Program-made: the position numbers and the translations under genes
The notes under the pieces: model-generated
Told to the model about the DNA's origin: nothing
The model's database searches: none
The model's input: the letters and a program-made list of their open reading frames with translations, nothing else
Part shown: piece after piece, positions 1 to 7,307 of the stretch
Numbering within the stretch: position 1 is the first letter of the stretch
How the letters are laid out: the number at the start of each line of letters is the position of its first letter
NCBI GenBank assembly: GCA_035502095.1
Contig: DATJUX010000001.1
Coordinates: 1-36,128, forward strand
Direction of reading: 5' to 3'
Source: JAKANT01 sp035502095
Lineage (GTDB): Bacteria; Pseudomonadota; Gammaproteobacteria; Burkholderiales; Burkholderiaceae_F
DNA: 36,128 bases

Positions 1-141
1 GCTCTCGTGCATTGCCGAACATCCGATCAACCGCATCGACGAGTTGTTGCCGTGGAATCTTTCGGCGGAAACAATGCGCGACGAGCGGCTCGCCGCATAG
101 CCCGAGTTCCGACGGTCAAGACGTAACGGCCGTACGCTTAC
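1..141 (+). mobile_element. IS66-family element, right end (partial)
   Basis: This is the 3' end of an IS66-type insertion sequence that begins before the window. It holds the last codons of the transposase and ends in ACGCTTAC, the complement of the GTAAGCG that typically begins IS66 inverted repeats. The next bases, from position 142, read in the opposite strand as the interrupted reading frame of another transposase, so the boundary at 141/142 can be placed from both sides. IS66 elements usually duplicate 8 bp of target; TGAGGTCT at 142-149 would then be one copy and the other lies outside the window. Confidence 0.72.
2..100 (+). CDS. tnpC: IS66-family transposase, C-terminal fragment
   Basis: Only 32 codons and a TAG stop are present; the gene starts upstream of the window. 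The peptide contains HPINRIDELLPWNL, which matches the typical C-terminal tail of IS66 TnpC transposases, where a N/DxxDELLPW motif closes the protein. The TnpC product carries out DDE transposition of the element. The position, about 40 bases before the terminal ACGCTTAC, is where the gene normally ends in these elements. Nothing can be said about whether the missing part is intact. Confidence 0.7.
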   Translation, partial: LSCIAEHPINRIDELLPWNLSAETMRDERLAA

Positions 142-1035
142 TGAGGTCTGCCGGTGTTGTAATGATTTCTCCACGTTCGAAGAATGCATCGCAGATGCGC
201 CTCGGACAGCGGAATCATCCAGTCCAGGCACTCGCGTCGAATCGTTCCGATGAGACGTTCGCAGATCGCGTTCGCCTTCGGGCTCGCGATTGGAGATCGC
301 AGCACCTCGAGGCCCAAGGCACGAATCGAAGTGTCCAAGTGCCTCGCGTAGATCGCGTCCCGATCGTGAATCAGGTACTTGTGGTGGCTCTCGCCGAGCA
401 CCTCGCGCAACTGTTGCAGCGTCCATTGCCCGCTCTGGTGCGAGGTCACGTTGAGGTGCGCCAGGCGGCGCGTGCCATGCTCGACGACGACGAACACATA
501 GAGCACGCGGAACGTAGCCGTGACAGCCACGAAGAAGTCGCAGGCGAGGATGGCCGCCGCGTGATTCTTCAGGAACGTGGACCAGCACTGGTCTCCACGC
601 GGCTGCCCGCGAGGTCGTTTCGGCATGTACTTGCGCACGGTTCGCGGCGAGATACGAATGCCCAGTTTGAGCAGCAGTTCGTTGGCGATCCGTTCTTCGC
701 CCCAAAGATGATTCTCATTCGCCATCCGGCGGATCAGCGCGCGCAAATCCGCGCAAATCGGTGGTCGGCCGGATTTCGACTTGATCCGCCACAGTAGTCG
801 CCATCCGGCACGGTGCCAGCGCATCATGGTTGCCGGCTGGACGACCACGAGCGCGTGGCGCCAATCGAACAGCTTGGCGAGCACCGCCAAGCCAACGCGG
901 GTCGCCGCATCGATTCGCCTCGGGCGGACACCGCGCTCGATGTATAGCGCCAGCTGGCGGCGCAGAAATAGGTTCTCGGCCCGGATCGACGACGCCTTCG
1001 ATCAGACAGGCTGCGATTCTCAGTAGAGCCACCAT
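142..1035 (-). pseudogene. Integrase-core (DDE) transposase, interrupted by IS66
   Basis: A transposase of the family with a helix-turn-helix region and an rve integrase core. The main open frame runs from about 1010 down to 142. It contains the conserved WGEERIANELL and SPRTVRKYMP segments, then the DDE core: Asp in ACDFF, Asp in IHDRDA and Glu in CERLIGTIRRE. The C-terminus is cut in the conserved HYNTGRP motif exactly where the IS66 end begins, so the family's final HSSLG-type tail is lost. At the other end, an N-terminal frame starting with ATG at 1035 (MVALLRIAACL) is out of phase with the ENLFLRRQLALY segment that should follow, implying a frameshift near 975-985. The gene therefore carries two lesions and is probably dead. 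Confidence 0.75.
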
Positions 1036-1285
1036 GCGCTCATGGTGCCATGCGCTTCAAGCGCAGGCAGCTGAACGCAGAGGACGGCATTTTGCGGACC
1101 ACAGGCCCGCATCATGAGTATTCGTTCGCGATGGTGCCGATCGCCGCCTAGCAGTTGCCGACGAAATCCCGGCGTTCACGACGATGAGACGCGCAGAACA
1201 CACGCTTTCGGCTAGACGATTCTTCGCCGCACAGCATTTCTGGGGAGCACATCCCAACGCAGTTGAAACATCACGCAGACGCTCT

Positions 1286-1678
1286 TCAGGCGATCAAAGT
1301 CATGCCGGCCGACTTCACTGCGCCGGCATCGAATGTCATGGTCGACACGCACCCTGCTTCAGCTGCGATGCGCTCGATAAGGCAATCCGCAAAGTCACCC
1401 CCTGATTTGAACCGCCGCTGAGCTTGCAGCACCTGGTCGGCACGATCCAGGATGATCTCCTTGCTGCGCAACAAGAGCTCCAGCGCATCAGAGACCTGCT
1501 GCCGATCCAGCCCGTATGCCGAGGACAGGACCCACACCAGTTCCACCACCGCGACGAGCGGCACGAATCCCGGTGCCTCGGGCGTCAGCGCCTCGACGAG
1601 ACGCGTCGCCTTGGGCGACTGCTTCGGGTCGTCCTGCATGATGTAGCGAACCAGCACATTGGTGTCCAGCCCGATCAT
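1286..1678 (-). CDS. vapC: VapC-type PIN-domain ribonuclease toxin
   Basis: A 130-residue protein of normal length for the PIN family. VapC toxins are Mg-dependent RNases held inactive by their antitoxin. The N-terminus MIGLDTNVLVRY carries the first acidic residue (Asp5). Glu46 in VVELVWVL, Asp95/Asp98 in GGDFADCLI and Asp117 in TFDAGA supply the rest of the acidic pocket, so the active site looks intact. The start codon overlaps the antitoxin stop (ATGA), showing translational coupling. It sits beside transposase debris, as is common for mobile toxin-antitoxin pairs. The RNA target cannot be inferred. Confidence 0.9.
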   Translation of the reverse strand: MIGLDTNVLVRYIMQDDPKQSPKATRLVEALTPEAPGFVPLVAVVELVWVLSSAYGLDRQQVSDALELLLRSKEIILDRADQVLQAQRRFKSGGDFADCLIERIAAEAGCVSTMTFDAGAVKSAGMTLIA

Positions 1679-1917
1679 CGAGCACTCGCACCGCGCGTCG
1701 CGATCACTTCGTTCATCTTCTCGATCGACACGCGCCTCGGTGGTTTGCCGAACATTCCTTTGAGTTCTCGTACTGAGCGCGTGGCAGCGACGAGCTCGAA
1801 GCGGCCGGGCCCAACCTGGACAAACTCGACACGGTCGCCGGCTTCTACATTTAGAGTACGGCGAACGTCAGAAGGGATAGTGATTTGGCCTTTGCTGGTC
1901 AGCGTCGCAGTCGACAT
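1675..1917 (-). CDS. vapB: VapB-type antitoxin, AbrB/SpoVT fold
   Basis: An 80-residue antitoxin partner of the downstream PIN toxin. The N-terminal half (STATLTSKGQITIP, then VRRTLNVEAGDRVEF) is the swapped-hairpin AbrB DNA-binding domain; the C-terminal half (LKGMFGKPPRRVSIEKMNEVI) is the likely toxin-neutralising tail. The ATG at 1917 is preferred over an in-frame start at 1974 because GGAGG lies seven bases upstream of it and the AbrB domain begins right there. The upstream alternative would also place the promoter-proximal palindrome inside the coding region. Expected to repress its own operon together with VapC. Confidence 0.88.
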   Translation of the reverse strand: MSTATLTSKGQITIPSDVRRTLNVEAGDRVEFVQVGPGRFELVAATRSVRELKGMFGKPPRRVSIEKMNEVIATRGASAR

Positions 1918-1935
1918 CCGATCCTCCGTCATGTT

Positions 1936-1953
1936 CCTTACACCATTGTAAGG
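1936..1953. promoter_or_regulatory. Inverted repeat, likely vapBC operator
   Basis: The sequence CCTTACA-CCAT-TGTAAGG is a perfect inverted repeat with 7-bp arms and a 4-bp spacer, centred about 27 bases upstream of the vapB start. AbrB-type antitoxins bind short palindromes overlapping their own promoter, so this is the obvious autoregulatory operator. The role is inferred from position and symmetry; no promoter boxes are assigned with confidence. Confidence 0.6.
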
Positions 1954-2308
1954 CATCCGCGAACCATTCGCCACAGGTTGGCGATCGCGGCGAGTCGCGC
2001 CGCACGGCCGTTCCGTTCGGACGAGTTGGTTCGCGCAGAGAACCTCTTCTTGCGCCGTTAGCTGGCGTACCTCGAACTCACTCCCGACATCACTCCTTGG
2101 CCATCAAGTGATGAGTTTGTGTCCCCTGACGTGGTGTAAGTCCACAGAGCGCGCGAAGCCGCGGAGGACGTAGCCCGGCGCGGATGTCGACGCCCCATCA
2201 TCGAGAACAGATAGACGGAACCAGCCAACCGCGTCGGTGAAGATCGGGCGCCCCGAAGGACAAGTAACTACGCGGTCTTGACCGCCACTGTCTCCGCCAA
2301 CGCCGGCA
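1954..2308. other. Intergenic, no gene recognised
   Basis: This 355-base stretch separates the vapBC promoter from the 3' end of the LysR gene. Frames that stay open here give low-complexity Arg/Ala/Gly-rich peptides with no recognisable motif or ribosome binding site. I see no RNA gene, repeat or clear terminator. It marks the left boundary between mobile-element remains and the catabolic genes. Confidence 0.4.
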
Positions 2309-3226
2309 TCATCGTGCTGCCCTCCGCCTCCAAGGCGGCGGCGCAAGCGATCTTCGCAGCATGGCGAGAAAGGCAGTCGTCCGCGCACTTCGTCCGAAGC
2401 GCGAGCCAAGAAAGGCGACCACGTCGGCCGCAGGAACTTCCCAGCTTGGAAGCACGCGCTTGAGTCGACCAGCGGCGAGATCGGCAGCGACATGCCACTC
2501 CGACCGCAGCGCGACACCCTGCCCGGCGATCGCCCATTCGCGCACCACCGCCCCGTCATTGCTGCACATCGTGGGGCGGATGCGGACGGCTTCCGGCTCA
2601 CGCGATGGGCGCAGGAAGTGCCACAGCGTGACGTCTTCGTCGTTCTCCCTGACTACAAGACATCGATGCCGCATCAAGTCCGAAGGCGACTGGATGGACG
2701 GGGCGCTGGCAAGATACTCCGGGCTGGCGCAGAGGATCCGTCGATTCGGCGCAAGCGTGGTGACGATCTGATTCAAGGGACCCGGCGGGCCGATGTGAAT
2801 GATGACGTCGCTGCTCTCCACCAGCCCCGCCCCCGGATGATCGGACAGATCCAGGGTGACGGTCACCCCAGGATGCGTCTTCGCAAACGCGTCCACCACG
2901 GGCGCCACATGCAGTCGCCCGAAGCCGTGAGGGGCCGTGACACGCAGGTGCCCGGTGACCGCCTTCTTCCGGTCCGCCAATGCCTCGGACAGCGCCTCCA
3001 TCGCCTCGGCCACGATCTTCCCGTGCGATGCGACCAGGGCACCTTCATCGGTCAGGCTCATCCTTCGACCGGAGCGGTCGATCAGCCGGATGCCGATCCG
3101 CGCCTCCAGCGCCCGCAAGCGCTGGGTGATGGCGGGCGGCGTGACGTCCAGCTTCCTGGCGGCTTCCGCGAGCGACGCTGACCTGGCCAGCACGTCGAAA
3201 AAGCTCAGGTCCTCGGAACTGATCAT
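2309..3226 (-). CDS. LysR-family transcriptional regulator
   Basis: A 305-residue regulator of standard LysR length. The winged helix-turn-helix spans about residues 1-60 (LSFFDVLARSASLAEAARKLDVTPP, then RLRALEARIGIRLIDRSGRR, quoted here in parts), followed by a linker helix and a periplasmic-binding-protein-like effector domain from about residue 90 onward. It is transcribed divergently from the dehydratase/RidA operon starting at 3371, the classic LysR arrangement, so it probably controls that operon in response to a substrate or intermediate. The C-terminal tail (PPPWRRRAAR) is Arg-rich and probably not structured. The effector is unknown. Confidence 0.9.
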   Translation of the reverse strand: MISSEDLSFFDVLARSASLAEAARKLDVTPPAITQRLRALEARIGIRLIDRSGRRMSLTDEGALVASHGKIVAEAMEALSEALADRKKAVTGHLRVTAPHGFGRLHVAPVVDAFAKTHPGVTVTLDLSDHPGAGLVESSDVIIHIGPPGPLNQIVTTLAPNRRILCASPEYLASAPSIQSPSDLMRHRCLVVRENDEDVTLWHFLRPSREPEAVRIRPTMCSNDGAVVREWAIAGQGVALRSEWHVAADLAAGRLKRVLPSWEVPAADVVAFLGSRFGRSARTTAFLAMLRRSLAPPPWRRRAAR

Positions 3227-3322
3227 TTAGTTTCGCCTTAATGCTCCATGCAGGTTGAGTAAATTGTAGGCGGCGCCCTTCCGGCGCAACATCGGTCCCA
3301 CGCAATCTGCCACCGCCAGTCG

Positions 3323-3336
3323 GCGTCACGTGACGC
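3323..3336. promoter_or_regulatory. 14-bp perfect palindrome in divergent promoter region
   Basis: GCGTCACGTGACGC is perfectly self-complementary and lies 34 bases upstream of the ATG at 3371, between the LysR gene and the operon it faces. Such symmetry suggests a dimeric regulator site. It does not match the usual loose T-N11-A LysR box very well, so another regulator is possible. Function is inferred from position only. Confidence 0.4.
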
Positions 3337-3370
3337 TGCTGCACACGGAGACAGACCTTTGGGGGCAGCC

Positions 3371-4543
3371 ATGTCCGGGAGCCAGACGCAAGCCGAAACC
3401 ATCGGATCGACGTTGGAGGCATTGGCGACTCCCTGCCTCGTCCTCGACGCTGACCGAATGGAGCGGAACATCGCTCGCCTGAGGGCCAGGCTTGACGGCT
3501 TAGGCGTGTCGCTGCGCCCTCACCTCAAGACCGCCAAGTCGGTGGACGTCGCACGGCGCGTCATGACCTCGGCGGCGGGTCCGGCAACGGTTTCCACGCT
3601 TAGGGAAGCTGCGCAATTCGCGACAGCTGGCGTGCGGGACATCATCTACGCCGTCGGTATCGCGCCAGCAAAGCTGCCGCAGGTGCTCGAGTTGCGCGCC
3701 AGGGGCGCCGATGTGGCCGTGGTGCTGGATACGGTGGAGCAAGCCCAAGCCGTCGCGCAAGCCTCGCGCATGGCGGCAACGCGCATCCCGGCCCTCATCG
3801 AGATCGACTGCGATGGTCACCGCTCCGGAGTGCTGCCCAACGACAAGCAACGTCTTGTTGGTATCGGCCGCGCCCTCGCGGAGGGTGCGCAACTGCGCGG
3901 CGTGCTGACCCATGCCGGCGCCAGCTACACGGCGCGCGGGCCCGAAGCTTTGCTGCGATGTGCCGACGTCGAGCGGCGCAGCGCGGTCGAGGCCGCCACG
4001 ATCTTGCGTGAGGCGGGGCTTCCCTGTCCGGTGGTAAGCGTCGGCTCCACGCCCACGGCACACAGTGCGACCAACCTTGCCGGCGTGACCGAGGTTCGAG
4101 CAGGCGTGTTCGTGTTCTTCGATCTCTTCATGGCCGGGGTCGGTGTCTGCTGCATCGACGACATCGCCGTCTCGGTGTTGGCGACAGTGATTGGGCACCA
4201 GCGCGACAAGGGTTGGATCCTGATCGACGCAGGATGGATGGCCATGTCGCAGGATCGTGGCACCTCGAAGCAGGCGATCGATCAAGGCTACGGACTGGTG
4301 TGCAACACCGCCGGGGTGCCGTACGCCGACGTGATCGTTGCCGACGCGAATCAGGAGCACGGAATCATCACGGTGCGGCCGGGCTCAACCGGAGAACTCC
4401 CGGATCTCGCCATCGGCGATCGCTTGCGCATCCTGCCGAACCACGCTTGCGCCACGGCCGCCCAACATGCGAGCTATCACGTCGTCCGCGGCGATTCCAA
4501 CCGCGTCGAAGCCGAGTGGGCGCGTTTCGGGGGCTGGCAATGA
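3371..4543 (+). CDS. PLP-dependent D-serine/D-3-hydroxyaspartate dehydratase-like enzyme (DSD1 family)
   Basis: A 390-residue fold-type III (alanine-racemase-like) PLP enzyme of the family that includes eukaryotic D-serine dehydratase, D-threonine aldolase and bacterial D-threo-3-hydroxyaspartate dehydratase. The PLP lysine is Lys53 in RPHLKTAKS. Near the C-terminus NHACATAAQH provides the His358-x-Cys360 pair that binds the catalytic metal in dehydratases of this family. It would remove water and ammonia from a D-3-hydroxy amino acid, or cleave it by retro-aldol reaction; sequence alone does not separate these. ATG at 3371 is chosen over an in-frame TTG at 3359. The stop overlaps the RidA start (ATGA), which favours dehydratase chemistry because RidA handles enamine/imine products. 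Confidence 0.85.
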   Translation: MSGSQTQAETIGSTLEALATPCLVLDADRMERNIARLRARLDGLGVSLRPHLKTAKSVDVARRVMTSAAGPATVSTLREAAQFATAGVRDIIYAVGIAPAKLPQVLELRARGADVAVVLDTVEQAQAVAQASRMAATRIPALIEIDCDGHRSGVLPNDKQRLVGIGRALAEGAQLRGVLTHAGASYTARGPEALLRCADVERRSAVEAATILREAGLPCPVVSVGSTPTAHSATNLAGVTEVRAGVFVFFDLFMAGVGVCCIDDIAVSVLATVIGHQRDKGWILIDAGWMAMSQDRGTSKQAIDQGYGLVCNTAGVPYADVIVADANQEHGIITVRPGSTGELPDLAIGDRLRILPNHACATAAQHASYHVVRGDSNRVEAEWARFGGWQ

Positions 4544-4938
4544 GCATCGACCCGATCCCGACCGCCATCCTCACGGATGGCGCACCCGCGCCGGTCGGGC
4601 ACTATTCGCAGGCCATCGTGTCGCGCGGGCACGTGTTCATCTCAGGTCAGTTGCCGATCCGGCCGGATGGACGTCCGCTGGCCGACGATGGATTCGAGGC
4701 GCAGGCCAGGCAGGCCATCCAGAACATGCTTGCGGTCCTGCGTGCCGCGGGCAGCACGCCGCAACATCTGGTCAAGGTCACGGCATACATCGTCGGCGTC
4801 GCCAACTGGCCCCGCTTCAATGCGATCTACGCGTCCATGCTGCCGGATGCGCGCCCTGCGCGCACCGTGGTTCCCGTGCCTGAACTGCATTACGGGTACC
4901 AGGTCGAGGTCGACGCGATCGCAGTTCATCAACCATGA
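4540..4938 (+). CDS. ridA: RidA-family enamine/imine deaminase
   Basis: A 132-residue protein of the RidA/YjgF/UK114 family, which hydrolyses reactive enamines and imines to ketoacids and ammonia. Conserved features are GHYSQA near residues 20-25, FISGQ, the substrate-carboxylate-binding Arg108 in ARTVV, and Glu123 in QVEVDA. The position equivalent to the cysteine after the conserved arginine in E. coli RidA is Val here, so it may be a RidA-subgroup variant. Start and stop overlap the neighbouring genes (ATGA at both ends), so it is co-translated with the PLP enzyme and the acetyltransferase. Likely substrate: the imine released by the dehydratase or by the FAD oxidoreductases. Confidence 0.9.
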   Translation: MSIDPIPTAILTDGAPAPVGHYSQAIVSRGHVFISGQLPIRPDGRPLADDGFEAQARQAIQNMLAVLRAAGSTPQHLVKVTAYIVGVANWPRFNAIYASMLPDARPARTVVPVPELHYGYQVEVDAIAVHQP

Positions 4939-5807
4939 CATCCGCCGCGACGCGCGCCGAACACCACGTGACCGACGACGTGGCGCTGGTTCCGTTTGCG
5001 AAGTCGCACCTGGAAGGCGCGCTGAAGCTTTCGCAGGAGATGTCGTGGCCCTATCGGCTCGAGGACTGGGAATTCGCGCATCAACTCGGTCGAGGCTTCG
5101 TGCTGGTGAGCGCCGGCGTGGTGATCGGGACCGCGATGTGGTGGGAGTACGGTGAGGCTCATGGTTGCGCCGGAATGATCATTGTGGCGAAAGCCGCGCA
5201 AGGCCGCGGCTACGGTGCGCGAATGATGGATGCGCTGCTCGCTGCGGCGCATCCGCGAACCATCGTCTTGAACTCGACAGCCGAAGGGCGGTCGCTTTAC
5301 GAACGGCGCGGCTTCGCCTGCGTCGGTGTCATCCACCAGCATCAAGGCATTCCTGGCGAGCGCCATCGAGCGCCGCCGCCGTGCGCGGTCAGGCCGATGG
5401 CTCCATCGGATTTCGAGGCGATCGCGTGCCTGGATCGAGAGGCCACAGGCTGGGCGAGACGACGGTTGCTGCATGGGCTCGTTCAGGTCGGCGCGGGCCA
5501 CTTGCTCGTGCGTGACGGTGAGCCGCGCGGCTACGCGATCTGTCGCTTGTTCGGCCGCGGCCATGTGATCGGTCCCGTCGTGGCCGAAAGCACGGCCGAT
5601 GCGCGTGCCCTGATCGAAGCCGCACTCGCACGGCTTGGACGCGTTTTCGTCCGCGTCGACACTTCCACTGACTCGGGGCTGGGCGCTTGGCTCGAAAGCA
5701 TCGGCCTGAAACAAGTGGGTGATGCCACCACCATGGTGCTCGGGACTCGGATCCCACTAGCCGGGCCGGCGCGCACGTTCGCGCTCGCGAACCAGTCGTT
5801 CAACTAG
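4935..5807 (+). CDS. Two-domain GNAT N-acetyltransferase (copy A)
   Basis: A 290-residue acyl-CoA-dependent transferase. Residues about 15-140 form a GNAT domain with the acetyl-CoA pyrophosphate loop QGRGYG (89-94) and the C-terminal SLYERRGF motif. Residues about 155-285 resemble the second GNAT-like domain of YitH/HolE proteins, with the conserved GHVIGPVVA segment. Its ATG overlaps the RidA stop and its TAG is five bases before the FAD oxidoreductase. It is clearly paralogous to the GNAT at 13884-14756: both share xGRxLYERxGF, a following HQHQG motif and IGPVVA. Acceptor unknown; an amine in the same pathway is the natural guess. Confidence 0.85.
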   Translation: MTSAATRAEHHVTDDVALVPFAKSHLEGALKLSQEMSWPYRLEDWEFAHQLGRGFVLVSAGVVIGTAMWWEYGEAHGCAGMIIVAKAAQGRGYGARMMDALLAAAHPRTIVLNSTAEGRSLYERRGFACVGVIHQHQGIPGERHRAPPPCAVRPMAPSDFEAIACLDREATGWARRRLLHGLVQVGAGHLLVRDGEPRGYAICRLFGRGHVIGPVVAESTADARALIEAALARLGRVFVRVDTSTDSGLGAWLESIGLKQVGDATTMVLGTRIPLAGPARTFALANQSFN

Positions 5808-5812
5808 CCGCC

Positions 5813-7090
5813 ATGAAGCTGACCTCCTATTGGCTGGACACATCGGAGCCATTCAGAAGCGGCGCTGCGGGACCGGTGCAGGGCACCTGCGATGTCGCGG
5901 TGATCGGCGGCGGCCTGACAGGTTGTTCAGCCGCGCTGGCGCTCGCCAAGAAGGGCGCACGCGTCGTGCTGCTGGAAGCCGAGACCATCGGTCACGCGGC
6001 GTCGGGCCGCAACGGCGGCATGTGCAACAACGGTTTCGCGCAGGACTACGGCACGCTGTCGGCCAGGCTGGGCAAGGAAATGGCCGACCGGCTCTATCGG
6101 GCCTTCGATGCCGGCGTCGACACCGTCGAGCGCCTGGTGACGGAAGAAAAGATCGACTGCAGCTTCGCGCGCACCGGCAAGATCAAGCTCGCGGCCAAGC
6201 CCGAGCACTACGACAAGCTGGCGCGTAGCCAGGAGTTGCTCGCCGCCAACATCGATCCCGACACGCAGTTGGTGACCCGTGCGGACCTCGCCAATGAAGT
6301 CGGGTCAGACCGCTTCCACGGCGGGCTGATCTACCGCAAGAGCGCGGGCATGCACGTCGGTCGCTTCGTGCGCGGCCTCGCGGAAGCAGCGGCGCGGCGC
6401 GGCGTCGAAATGCATGAGCGCACGCCGATGACCGGCCTGCGCCTCGCCCCCGGAGGCGGCCACATCATCGACACACCGAAAGGCCAGCTGCGAGCGGCGC
6501 AGGTTTTGCTGGCGAGTGGCACGTCGCACACCGGCCCTCTGGGTTGGATCCGGCGCAGGATCGTGCCGGTCGGCGCGTTTCTCATCGTCACCGAGCCGCT
6601 GCCGAAAGAGACGCTCGACCGGCTGTTGCCGCGGCGCCGGATGGCGGTCGACACCAAGAACCTGGTCAACTACTTCAGGACCACGCCCGACAACCGGCTG
6701 CTCTTCGGCGGTCGGGCGCGCTTCGCCGTTTCCAATCCGACCTCCGACCAGAAGAGCGGCGCGATCCTGCAGGCGGCATTGCACGACGTCTTTCCCGACC
6801 TTCGCCACGTGCGCATCGACTATTGCTGGGGCGGCATGGTAGACATGACGCGCGACCGGCTGCCACGCGCCGGCGAGCGCAACGGCATCTACTACTCGAT
6901 GGGGTACAGCGGACACGGCACCCAGATGGCGACGCTGATGGGCACGATCATGGCGGAGGTCATGGACGGGCGCGCCGAGCTCAATCCGTGGAAGGACTTC
7001 GACTGGCCGGCGATACCGGGCCACTTCGGACCGCCGTGGTTCCTGCCGCTGGTCGGAGCGTGGTACCGCCTCAAGGACAGGATCGCCTGA
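5813..7090 (+). CDS. FAD-dependent oxidoreductase, PuuB-like (copy A)
   Basis: A 425-residue DAO-family flavoenzyme related to gamma-glutamylputrescine oxidase (PuuB/OrdL). The Rossmann FAD motif GGGLTG is at 32-37, with the glutamate that binds the ribose at the end of the second strand (VVLLEAE) and the family motif ASGRNGG near residues 63-69. The C-terminal GYSGHGTQMA segment contacts the flavin. Such enzymes oxidise a secondary or acylated amine to an imine or aldehyde with release of peroxide or passage of electrons to a carrier. It closes the operon that starts at 3371. It is a close paralogue of the gene at 15928, including the unusual shared tail PWFLPxVGxxYxLKDRxA. Substrate not known. 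Confidence 0.87.
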   Translation: MKLTSYWLDTSEPFRSGAAGPVQGTCDVAVIGGGLTGCSAALALAKKGARVVLLEAETIGHAASGRNGGMCNNGFAQDYGTLSARLGKEMADRLYRAFDAGVDTVERLVTEEKIDCSFARTGKIKLAAKPEHYDKLARSQELLAANIDPDTQLVTRADLANEVGSDRFHGGLIYRKSAGMHVGRFVRGLAEAAARRGVEMHERTPMTGLRLAPGGGHIIDTPKGQLRAAQVLLASGTSHTGPLGWIRRRIVPVGAFLIVTEPLPKETLDRLLPRRRMAVDTKNLVNYFRTTPDNRLLFGGRARFAVSNPTSDQKSGAILQAALHDVFPDLRHVRIDYCWGGMVDMTRDRLPRAGERNGIYYSMGYSGHGTQMATLMGTIMAEVMDGRAELNPWKDFDWPAIPGHFGPPWFLPLVGAWYRLKDRIA

Positions 7091-7307
7091 GCCGGCCGCG
7101 TGAGTGCCGGCGGCACGTGGGTTCGCGACACGCGCTGTCCTTCGATCGCCCCACGCGGCGGTACTTGACGTGCACATGGTGCTGCTCGCGCAGTTGCTGC
7201 TCGACCGTTACTCGGGATTGCAAACGGGCTCCGGCATCGCGTCGATGTTCTCGTCGGATGGCAGTGCTGATGCTGGCCGTGATGCGCACGGCCACGCGAT
7301 GGCCAGC

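Noticed and set aside
1049..1063. Short hairpin TGCGCTT/AAGCGCA upstream of the interrupted transposase
   Set aside because: A one-base loop and no T-run make it an unlikely terminator, and its position does not match a transposon end that I can confirm.
7091..7120. Terminator hairpin after the copy A oxidoreductase (two GCCGGC arms)
   Set aside because: The arms are only 6 bp, each is self-palindromic, and no T-run follows; chance in GC-rich DNA is likely.
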